A DNA stretch of 9,148 bases from Alphaproteobacteria bacterium (GTDB lineage Bacteria; Pseudomonadota; Alphaproteobacteria; Sphingomonadales; Sphingomonadaceae), in the NCBI GenBank assembly GCA_028293055.1, contig JAQGLD010000453.1, forward strand, positions 1 to 9,148, written 5' to 3'. Positions within the stretch are counted from its first letter, which is position 1. Each line of letters opens with the position of its first letter. Under the pieces are notes generated by a model that was given only the letters and a program-made list of their open reading frames with translations, had not been told where the DNA came from and ran no database searches. Shown piece by piece: positions 1 to 5,888 of the stretch. A program made the translations under genes and the position numbers.

Positions 1-1657
1 GGTTGACCATCGCTTCTTCCTCGCCCGACTGGCGCCACAACTCGGAGAAGAGCGGGTCGCTCGAGGCCGGGCGCCGGTCGCGCTCGAGATCGTCGAACGA
101 GACCCGGATCGGGATGGAGACGCCCTCCCCGCAGACGATGCATTCGCGGTTGCGAAGCGCCGGTATGACATCGAGGAAGCCCTTGGCGCCCTCCGGCATC
201 GCGCTCTTGACGAAATGCTGATCGCGCTCGTTGTTGAGGCGCATCGCGATGATCGTGCCGCACTGGGAGAGCACGCCTTCGGCAAGGTCCGACGGGCGCT
301 GCGTGATCAGGCCGAGCGAGACTCCGTATTTGCGCCCTTCCTTGGCGATCCGCTCGAGCACCTTGCGCACCGCCTGGCCGCTCGAAGTCTTGTCGGAGGG
401 CACGTAGCGGTGCGCCTCCTCGCAGACCAGAAGCACCGGCCGAGGCACTTCGTTGCGCGACCAGATCGCATAATCGAATACCAGGCGCGACAGCACCGCG
501 ACCACGACCGAGACGATGTCGGAAGGGACTCCCGAGACATCGACGATCGAGATCGGCTTGCCCCGGGCCGGGAGCCTGAAGATCTTGCCGAGAAAGTTCG
601 CCATCGAATCGGCGACGAGCATCCCGGAGAACATGAAATGGTAGCGCGGATCGGCCTTCAGCTCGTCGATCTTGGTCTTGAGCCGCATGTAGGGCGAGGT
701 GTCGGTCGCCTTGTTGAGCATGCCCATCTCGTTGCTGATCGCAGTGGTCAGATCGGAGAGGGCATAGGGAATCGGCGAATCGACGGTGAGCTTGGTCATG
801 CCCTCGGCGGCACGATTGCGGGCGCGCGCCGAAAGCAGGCACTTCGCGAGGATGTCCATGTCGCGCTGACGCTCGGGGCCGCTGGTGGTGACGAAGACCT
901 CGCAATGCTCCTCGAAGTTCATCAGCCAGTAGGGCATTGCGAGATTTTCGACGTTGAACAATTCGCCGACGCCCTTGAACGCCGCCGAATATTCGCCGTG
1001 CGGATCGATCATCACGATATGGCCCTCGGGCGATTGATCGCAGATCCGGTGCATGATCAGGGCCGCGGAAGTGGATTTGCCGGTACCGGTCGATCCGAGC
1101 AAAGCGAAATGCTTGCCGAGCAAGGCATCGATATAGAGCGCGCCGCGCACATCCTTGGTCGGATAGACGGTGCCGATCTCGATATGGGCGCGCTCGTCGG
1201 CGGCGAACATCTGCTTCATGTCGTCGCCGCTGACCGGAAAGACCTGGCCGCCAGGCACCGGGTAGGAGGTGATGCCGCGACGGAAGTTGATCAGCTTGCC
1301 GGTCTGCTCGTGCTCGTCGCCTTCGCCGAGGAAGTCGATCTCGGCGATGACCACCGCGCCTTCGCTGTCGTGGAGGCGGAGCGAACGAAGATTGGCGAGC
1401 AGCCACTTATGCTGGCCGCGCAGCTTGATGTGGCCGCCGACCTGGCAGGAAAGCGCGACGCTGGGATCCGGATCGATCTCGATCTCCTTCATCCGGCCGG
1501 TCGCCAGCTCGAGCCGCGCCCCTCCCCCGGAGATTTCCACGACCCGCCCGATCGACGCATGACGCGGCGCGCGCACCAGAACCGGCCGCACCGTGGGCGC
1601 CAGCTCCTCGGCTTCCTCGACCTTGGGAAGGCTGTGGAAATTGATCATGTCCGTCAT
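1..1657 (-). CDS. HerA/DUF87-type ATP-binding protein, 3' end cut by window
   Basis: This is a hexameric-type P-loop ATPase of the HerA/FtsK superfamily (DUF87), expected to act in the cytoplasm on DNA. From the ATG at 1657, 552 residues are visible and the frame is still open at base 1. An N-terminal beta-rich part (about residues 20-170, HAS-barrel-like) precedes Walker A, GSTGTGKST, at residues 188-196 (Lys194). A conserved IDPHGEYSAAF segment follows. Walker B is VLLVCEEAHRY with Glu413-Glu414, then a sensor-like LITQRPSDLAEG and a NNERDQHFVKSAMPEG segment typical of HerA proteins. Start choice is uncertain: an AAGGGGGAG purine run lies about 30 bases upstream of ATG 1657, too far for a good SD, and another in-frame ATG lies at 1648. 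Archaeal HerA works with the NurA nuclease in DNA end resection. No NurA, SIR2 or other partner is visible here, so the exact job is unknown. It could be a housekeeping ATPase or, less likely, part of a defence pair beyond the edge. Confidence 0.9.
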   Translation of the reverse strand, partial: MTDMINFHSLPKVEEAEELAPTVRPVLVRAPRHASIGRVVEISGGGARLELATGRMKEIEIDPDPSVALSCQVGGHIKLRGQHKWLLANLRSLRLHDSEGAVVIAEIDFLGEGDEHEQTGKLINFRRGITSYPVPGGQVFPVSGDDMKQMFAADERAHIEIGTVYPTKDVRGALYIDALLGKHFALLGSTGTGKSTSAALIMHRICDQSPEGHIVMIDPHGEYSAAFKGVGELFNVENLAMPYWLMNFEEHCEVFVTTSGPERQRDMDILAKCLLSARARNRAAEGMTKLTVDSPIPYALSDLTTAISNEMGMLNKATDTSPYMRLKTKIDELKADPRYHFMFSGMLVADSMANFLGKIFRLPARGKPISIVDVSGVPSDIVSVVVAVLSRLVFDYAIWSRNEVPRPVLLVCEEAHRYVPSDKTSSGQAVRKVLERIAKEGRKYGVSLGLITQRPSDLAEGVLSQCGTIIAMRLNNERDQHFVKSAMPEGAKGFLDVIPALRNRECIVCGEGVSIPIRVSFDDLERDRRPASSDPLFSELWRQSGEEEAMVN

Positions 1658-1779
1658 GATGGCAGGCTGCCCGCTGTTGTTGCTGAGCTCCCCCTTAACC
1701 GAGAGGGGTAAACAACTACTTTGCAGGGAGAATTTGGCGTTTGGCGAGCGTGGGCGCAGAGCGCCCTCCGCGCATGAGT
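1658..1779. other. Gap between HerA-like and Alph_Pro_TM genes
   Basis: This 122-base non-coding gap lies between two minus-strand genes and should hold the leader, and perhaps a promoter, of the HerA-like gene. Two small inverted repeats are visible. GGGCGC-AGA-GCGCCC (1752-1766) is a perfect 6-bp stem with a 3-base loop, located 13 bases after the Alph_Pro_TM stop. CCCCT...AGGGG (1691-1708) lies in the HerA-like leader. Neither is followed by a T tract on the minus strand, so neither is a convincing intrinsic terminator. I found no clear -35/-10 pair. Confidence 0.5.
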
Positions 1780-2541
1780 TCAGCCGCGCCGGAACAGGGC
1801 GCTGCCCGCCCAGCCGAGCAGCAGCGAAACCGCGACCGCGACCAGCCCGTAGGTGAACGACCAGCGCTCGGCGGCGCGGGCGATGAACCGCTCGAAGCCG
1901 AGCTTTTCGACCCTGATGTCGCGAGTGGCGACCGCGAGGACCCGGCCATCGCGGATCAGGAAAGTTTCGGCAGTGTAATTGCCGACCGGCACCCGCGCCG
2001 GAATCTCGACATGGGCGCGATAGAGCACGCCTTCGCTGATCTCGACGCCGCGGGGATTTTCGAAATAGAGCTGCCTGCGCTCCATCAGGTCGATCAGCCC
2101 GCGCTCGAAACGCCGCTGCACTTCGGGCGCGGAACCCGCGCCCGGCGAGAGCTGGAGATTCTGCAGGCCGAGCTCGTAGATCGCAGCGGTGCGCTCGTCG
2201 ACCAGCTGCGACAGCGGCCGCGAAGAAGCGACCGCGTAGAAGGAGGGGGTCGAGCGGAAGCGGGCGCTTTCGACATTCATCCAGATTCCCGCGACCTTCT
2301 GCTTTTCGCGGACCACGAGCGGCTGCGGCGGACCCTTCACCACCACCGCAATGTCGGCGCCGTCCTTCGGCGCCTCGCCGCCGGGAAAGAGGATCGCTCC
2401 GAACAGGAGCAGCTCCGCGCCGGTGAACGAATAGCGGATATCGATGCGGCTCTGCGACACGTCGGGAACGAGCACCGGCATGCTCGCGCCGAGCGACAGG
2501 AAGGCGAGCGGCAGCAAGGCAGCCAAGGCGCGGCCGCTCAC
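1780..2541 (-). CDS. Alph_Pro_TM (TIGR02186-type) putative transmembrane protein
   Basis: This 253-residue envelope protein matches my recollection of the TIGR02186/PF09608 family, which is restricted to alphaproteobacteria and often sits beside TauE/SafE exporters; its biochemical function is not established. The layout is a hydrophobic N-terminal signal or anchor (residues 5-20, ALAALLPLAFLSLGAS), a long extracytoplasmic beta-rich domain with SQSRIDIRYSFTGAELLLFGA near its start and VPVGNYTAETFLIRDGRVL near its end, and one C-terminal membrane helix (about 230-248) ending in a basic FRRG tail. The start is inferred as GTG at 2541, which overlaps the TGA of the upstream exporter gene in a GTGA junction and implies translational coupling. 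A longer open frame continues upstream through the exporter gene, but there it is only a shadow of that gene. The stop-start overlap suggests that it works with the exporter, perhaps as a periplasmic accessory subunit; that role is inference. Confidence 0.85.
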   Translation of the reverse strand: MSGRALAALLPLAFLSLGASMPVLVPDVSQSRIDIRYSFTGAELLLFGAILFPGGEAPKDGADIAVVVKGPPQPLVVREKQKVAGIWMNVESARFRSTPSFYAVASSRPLSQLVDERTAAIYELGLQNLQLSPGAGSAPEVQRRFERGLIDLMERRQLYFENPRGVEISEGVLYRAHVEIPARVPVGNYTAETFLIRDGRVLAVATRDIRVEKLGFERFIARAAERWSFTYGLVAVAVSLLLGWAGSALFRRG

Positions 2542-3449
2542 AGCAATTGCACCGTATAGATTTCCTCCGGGCGCCAGCCGAGGCCGAGCGCCATCCTCAG
2601 CGCCACCGCGATGATGATGATCGCCAGAAACATGCGCAGCAGCTCCGGCTTGAGCTTCTGGGCGAGGCGAACTCCGAACTGGGCGCCGACGACGCTTCCG
2701 ATCAGCAGCAGCAAAGCGAGTACGATGTCGACCGACTTGGTGGTGGTGGCGTGGATCATCGTCGTCGCCGCGGTGACGAACAGGATCTGAAGCAACGAGG
2801 TGCCGACGACGACCTGCGCCGACATGCCGAGCAGGTAGATCATCGCCGGGACCAGGATGAAACCGCCGCCCACTCCGAGCAGAACGGTGAGCATGCCGCC
2901 GACGAAGCCGAGCAGCAGCGGGGCCAGCGGCGAGATGTAGAGACCCGAACGATAGAAACGCCAGCGCATCGGCAGCATCGCGATCAGCGGATTGTGGCGG
3001 CGCGGCGCGGCCTTGCCTGCCTTCGGCTTCAATATGTCGAGCGCGGTCGCAGCTTCCTTCGCCATCAGCAGGCCGATCCCGCCGAGCAGGACGACATAAA
3101 GGATTGCGATGACGGTATCGATCTGCCCCCATTGCTGGAGCAGCCGGAACATCACGCCGCCGACCAATGTGCCGACCAGACCGCCGCCGATGATCACCGC
3201 CCCCATCCGGTAATCGACCCCGTTTCGCCGGCGATGGGCGAGCAGGCCGGAGACGCTGGTGCCGGTGATCTGGGTGGCCGCAGAGGCGACCGCCACCGAG
3301 GGCGGGATTCCGTAGAAGATCAGGATCGGAGTGGTCAGGAATCCGCCGCCGACTCCGATCATTCCGGTCAGCAACCCGACGACGCCGCCGAGAGCGACGA
3401 TCATCAGCGCGTTGACGGACAGGCCGGCGACTGGGAGGTACACATCCAC
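2538..3449 (-). CDS. TauE/SafE-family (TSUP) anion exporter, copy 1
   Basis: This 303-residue inner-membrane transporter belongs to the TauE/SafE (TSUP) family. Some members move sulfite, sulfoacetate or other small organic anions; the substrate here cannot be read from sequence. The family's internal duplication is clear. Repeat 1 carries GMIGVGGGFLTTP (residues 29-41) followed by TQITGTSVSG. Repeat 2 carries LLGVGGGFILVP (190-201) followed by VVVGTSLLQ. A basic cytoplasmic loop (about 141-165, rich in K, R and H) separates the halves, and about eight membrane helices are expected. The start is taken as GTG at 3449 because the peptide then begins VDVYLPVAGLSVNAL, a common beginning in this subgroup. 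A second in-frame GTG lies two codons later. No strong SD is visible. The stop overlaps the start of the Alph_Pro_TM gene by 4 bases. A different TauE/SafE gene lies 98 bases upstream on the same strand. Confidence 0.93.
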   Translation of the reverse strand: MDVYLPVAGLSVNALMIVALGGVVGLLTGMIGVGGGFLTTPILIFYGIPPSVAVASAATQITGTSVSGLLAHRRRNGVDYRMGAVIIGGGLVGTLVGGVMFRLLQQWGQIDTVIAILYVVLLGGIGLLMAKEAATALDILKPKAGKAAPRRHNPLIAMLPMRWRFYRSGLYISPLAPLLLGFVGGMLTVLLGVGGGFILVPAMIYLLGMSAQVVVGTSLLQILFVTAATTMIHATTTKSVDIVLALLLLIGSVVGAQFGVRLAQKLKPELLRMFLAIIIIAVALRMALGLGWRPEEIYTVQLL

Positions 3450-3547
3450 GGCGCGAGACTAACCGCTCGGGCGCGCATGCGGAAGGAGAAGCGACGCTCG
3501 AAAGGCCGCTAATCGCACATTCCGCAGGGTTCAGGGGGCCGGCGCGG

Positions 3548-4327
3548 TCATTTGCGCAGCAGCGCGACCCCCGCAATGCACAGCATGATCGCGATCAGGT
3601 AGCGCAGCCAGCTTTCCTTGACGAACGAGATGGCGAAGCTGCCGACGATGATCCCCGGAATCGAACCGAGCAAAAGCGCCCCGAGCAAGGCGACATTGAC
3701 CGTGCCGAGCATCAGATGGCCAAGCCCGCCGATAAGGGTGAGCGGGATGGCATGGATGATGTCGGTGCCGACCAGGCGGCGGAGTGGGATGTCCGGGTAG
3801 AGGAGGATGAGCACGGTCGCCCCGATGGCTCCGGCCCCGACCGAGGAGAGCGATACCGCGACTCCGACGACGAAGCCGAGCAAAACGGTCAGCCATCGCA
3901 CCCGGGAGTCGGAGACTGCCACGCCGCGCTGCTTGGACCAGGCGATGAGTCGAGTCCGGAAGGCGAGGGTCAGCGAGGTCAGCAGCAGGGCGATTCCGAG
4001 CACGGTGGTGATCAAGGCGGAGGCCGCGTGCGACGACGGCCCAAGCCGAGAGAGAATCACCAGGCAGGCCAGGGCCGCGGGCACGCTGCCCGCCGCGAGC
4101 AGGCCGAAGATCAGCCAGTCTACGGAGCGCCGAAAGGCGTGAACGGTACCGCCGACGCTCTTGGTCGCGGCGGCGTAGAACAGATCGGTGCCGACCGCGG
4201 TCGAGGGATGGATCCCGAACAGCAGCACCAGCAGAGGAGTCATGAGCGAGCCGCCGCCCACTCCGGTCAGTCCGATCAGCACCCCGACGAGGAGGCCGCT
4301 CACGCTGTAGATCGGCCAATGCGCCAT
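3548..4327 (-). CDS. TauE/SafE-family (TSUP) anion exporter, copy 2
   Basis: This 259-residue inner-membrane protein also belongs to the TauE/SafE family, but is clearly diverged from its neighbour. Repeat 1 carries LTGVGGGSLMTP (20-31), then STAVGTDLFYAAATKSVGG (42-60). Repeat 2 carries SSVGAGAIGAT (161-171), then RRLVGTDIIHAIPLTLIGG (183-201). The paired GTD motifs in both halves mark a subgroup different from copy 1, which has TQITG and VGTSLLQ there. Eight helices are expected, with a basic loop at about 124-143. ATG 4327 is chosen because it gives a normal MAHWPIYSVSG beginning with a purine-rich AGAGAGAG 8 or more bases upstream. An upstream in-frame extension to 4447 is arginine-rich and low in hydrophobicity, so it is probably untranslated. 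Sulfite or a related sulfur anion is a possible substrate by family, not shown by sequence. Confidence 0.92.
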   Translation of the reverse strand: MAHWPIYSVSGLLVGVLIGLTGVGGGSLMTPLLVLLFGIHPSTAVGTDLFYAAATKSVGGTVHAFRRSVDWLIFGLLAAGSVPAALACLVILSRLGPSSHAASALITTVLGIALLLTSLTLAFRTRLIAWSKQRGVAVSDSRVRWLTVLLGFVVGVAVSLSSVGAGAIGATVLILLYPDIPLRRLVGTDIIHAIPLTLIGGLGHLMLGTVNVALLGALLLGSIPGIIVGSFAISFVKESWLRYLIAIMLCIAGVALLRK

Positions 4328-4416
4328 GGTTGCTGCTCTCTCGCGCCGGACCGATTGCCCGCGGGATGCGGCGCTAGCAGAAATTTCGCGGCAAGGAACG
4401 AGTCCATCTCCGCTGC

Positions 4417-4431
4417 GGCGGGGCAGCCGCC
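4417..4431. repeat. Small GC inverted repeat downstream of esterase gene
   Basis: GGCGG-GGCAG-CCGCC forms a perfect 5-bp stem with a 5-base loop, beginning 12 bases after the esterase stop on the minus strand. It is followed at once, toward the stop, by a second small palindrome, CCTGT-GG-ACAGG (4431-4442). No T tract follows on the minus strand, so an intrinsic terminator is not supported; it may mark the 3' end of the esterase mRNA in another way. Confidence 0.25.
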
Positions 4432-4443
4432 CTGTGGACAGGC

Positions 4444-5172
4444 TCAACCGGCATTGGCGCGCGCGCCCTGCGGCCCAAGCTTCGAGGCGACCAGCGGCGC
4501 GACCTTGCCGACGATGAGGTCGACCCCAGCCGGATTGGGATGGATGTGGTCGGCCTGCATCAGCTTGGGGCGGGTCACCACCCCGTCGAGGAAGAAGGGG
4601 TAGAGGGCTGCATCGAACTGCTTGGCCAGAGCCGGGTAGATCGGATTGAAGCGCTCCGCATAATCGCGACCGAGATTGGGCGCTGCGACCATGCCGGTTA
4701 GCAGGATCGGAATGCCGCGTCGCTTCAGTTCCTCGCAGATCGCGGTCAGGTTCGCCTTGGTCTCCTTCGGGTCGACGCCGCGCAGCATGTCGTTGCCGCC
4801 GAGATTGACCATGACCAGATCGGGCTTGCGCGGCAGTCCGTCGAGCGCGAATGCAAGGCGGCGAAGCCCGGCTGCGCTCGTGTCTCCGGACACGCCGGCA
4901 TTGCGGACGACGACCGCGAGCCCCTTGCCTCGCAGCGACTTCTGCAGCTCGGAGGGAAAGCTCTCCTGCTGCGACACGCCATAGCCCGCATAAAGGCTGT
5001 CGCCGAAGGCGAGGATCAGCTTCTTGCCCGCAATCGAGTCCGCGGCCGGCGCCGGCGATGTCGCGGATTGCTGTCCGCTGGTCTGGTCGGCGACTTTATT
5101 TTCGTCCGAGCAGCCGGCCAGCGCTTGGAGCAGCAGTAGCGCCCCCACATATGAACCATATCTCCAGGACAA
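4444..5172 (-). CDS. tesA: TesA-like arylesterase / lysophospholipase, GDSL (SGNH) hydrolase, predicted lipoprotein
   Basis: This enzyme should hydrolyse ester or thioester bonds of acyl or aryl substrates, as TesA-type thioesterase I / lysophospholipase L1 does, in the periplasm. All SGNH blocks are present: block I FGDSLYAGYG with nucleophile Ser59, block II NAGVSGDTS with Gly93, block III GGNDMLRG with Asn127, and block V DHIHPNPAG with Asp208 and His211 (numbering from the TTG start). The N-terminus has a hydrophobic stretch ending in a lipobox LAGC with Cys21, so it is probably lipid-anchored. A linker rich in S, T, A, P and Q (about 22-48) follows, then the catalytic domain. Start TTG 5172 is preferred: it has GAGGAG on the minus strand at 5187-5182, with a 9-base spacer, and supplies an arginine before the hydrophobic core. 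GTG 5148 is the alternative. The gene lies head to head with the YbbAP-like operon, as in E. coli, which supports the symbol. Confidence 0.93.
   Translation of the reverse strand: MSWRYGSYVGALLLLQALAGCSDENKVADQTSGQQSATSPAPAADSIAGKKLILAFGDSLYAGYGVSQQESFPSELQKSLRGKGLAVVVRNAGVSGDTSAAGLRRLAFALDGLPRKPDLVMVNLGGNDMLRGVDPKETKANLTAICEELKRRGIPILLTGMVAAPNLGRDYAERFNPIYPALAKQFDAALYPFFLDGVVTRPKLMQADHIHPNPAGVDLIVGKVAPLVASKLGPQGARANAG
5125..5153 (+). promoter_or_regulatory. Weak sigma70-like promoter candidate for the ybbA-ybbP-like operon
   Basis: TTGGAG (5125-5130) and CATATG (5148-5153) are separated by 17 bases. The -35 matches four of six consensus positions and the -10 only about three. TATGAA at 5150 is an alternative -10 with 19-base spacing. 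The site lies inside the 5' part of the divergent esterase gene, which is the only place a promoter can sit because the gap between the start codons is 17 bases. This is a visual match only. Confidence 0.25.
5149..5161. repeat. Inverted repeat ATATG-AAC-CATAT in the divergent start region
   Basis: A perfect 5-bp inverted repeat with a 3-base spacer forms an AT-rich island in very GC-rich surroundings, between the alternative starts of the esterase and ATPase genes. It could serve as a -10 region for either direction or as a regulator half-site pair. It also contains ATG 5151, which is in frame with the ATPase. Confidence 0.35.
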
Positions 5173-5189
5173 GGACGCGCGCTCCTCAA

Positions 5190-5888
5190 ATGCCGATCGA
5201 ACCGAATCCGGATATCGTGATCCGTGCGCGCAATGTCACCCTGACCCTCGGAAACCGCGAAGCCCCAACCGAAATCCTGCGCGGGATCGACCTCGATATC
5301 GATCGCGGCACGAGCGTCGCGATCCTCGGGCCGTCGGGGTCGGGCAAATCGTCGCTGATGGCGATCCTGTCGGGCCTCGAGCGCGCGACCGGCGGCGAGG
5401 TGATGGTCGCTGGCATCTCCTATCGCGCGCTCGACGAGGACAGCCTGGCGCTGGCCCGGCGCGGACGGGTCGGAATCGTCCTTCAGAGCTTCCATCTCCT
5501 GCCGACGATGACCGCGCTCGAGAATGTCGCGGTGCCGCTCGAACTGGCCGGCGCGCCCGATGCCTTCGCGCGGGCGGCAACCGAGCTGGAAGCGGTCGGG
5601 CTCGGCGCGCGGACCAGCCATTATCCGGTCCAGCTTTCCGGCGGCGAGCAGCAAAGAGTCGCGATCGCCCGTGCCGTCGCCGGCCGGCCGGAGATCGTCT
5701 TCGCGGACGAGCCTACCGGCAATCTCGACGGAACGACCAGCATGGCGATCATCGACCTTCTGTTCGAACGCCAGGCGGCGGCCGGAGCGACCCTGATCAT
5801 CATCACCCACGATCCGTCGCTCGCCGATCGCTGCGACCGGATTCTCGAAATGCGCGACGGGCGAATCGTCGCGGATCGCCGCGGGTGA
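5190..5888 (+). CDS. ybbA: YbbA-like ABC transporter ATP-binding protein
   Basis: This 232-residue ATPase belongs to the MacB/LolD/YbbA type that powers FtsX-like permeases from the cytoplasmic face. All ABC motifs are intact: Walker A GPSGSGKSS (47-55, Lys53), Q-loop Gln99, signature LSGGEQQR (149-156), Walker B IVFADEP with Asp173-Glu174, D-loop NLDG, and H-loop His207 in ITHDPSLADRC. ATG 5190 gives MPIEPNPDIVIRARNVT and normal family length. A weak AAGGA lies 14 bases upstream. An in-frame ATG at 5151 would add 13 arginine-rich residues (MNHISRTRTRAPQ) and has no SD, so it is less likely. The stop overlaps the permease start (GTGA), so the two proteins should be made in step. LolD and MacB are the main alternatives, but the divergent esterase neighbour favours YbbA. 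Confidence 0.93.
   Translation: MPIEPNPDIVIRARNVTLTLGNREAPTEILRGIDLDIDRGTSVAILGPSGSGKSSLMAILSGLERATGGEVMVAGISYRALDEDSLALARRGRVGIVLQSFHLLPTMTALENVAVPLELAGAPDAFARAATELEAVGLGARTSHYPVQLSGGEQQRVAIARAVAGRPEIVFADEPTGNLDGTTSMAIIDLLFERQAAAGATLIIITHDPSLADRCDRILEMRDGRIVADRRG

Noticed and set aside
215..1711. Long plus-strand open frame of 498 codons
   Set aside because: It is antisense to the HerA-like gene, whose protein has intact Walker motifs. The plus product is rich in R, D, H and A with no recognisable domain, as expected from GC-rich antisense frames.
1752..1766. Hairpin GGGCGC-AGA-GCGCCC as terminator of the exporter/Alph_Pro_TM unit
   Set aside because: The stem is perfect but short, and no T-rich tract follows on the minus strand.
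2542..3576. Upstream extension of the Alph_Pro_TM frame to 3576
   Set aside because: The added part is an arginine-rich out-of-frame reading of the exporter gene; GTG 2541 with its overlap fits the family start.
2547..4603. Long plus-strand open frames (2547-3512 and 3716-4603) opposite the two exporters
   Set aside because: Both encode low-hydrophobicity D, R, Q and H-rich strings that mirror the hydrophobic codons of the real minus-strand exporters.
5024..5884. Upstream extension of the permease frame to 5024
   Set aside because: It runs out of frame through the ABC ATPase gene and is Arg-rich. The permease starts at GTG 5885.
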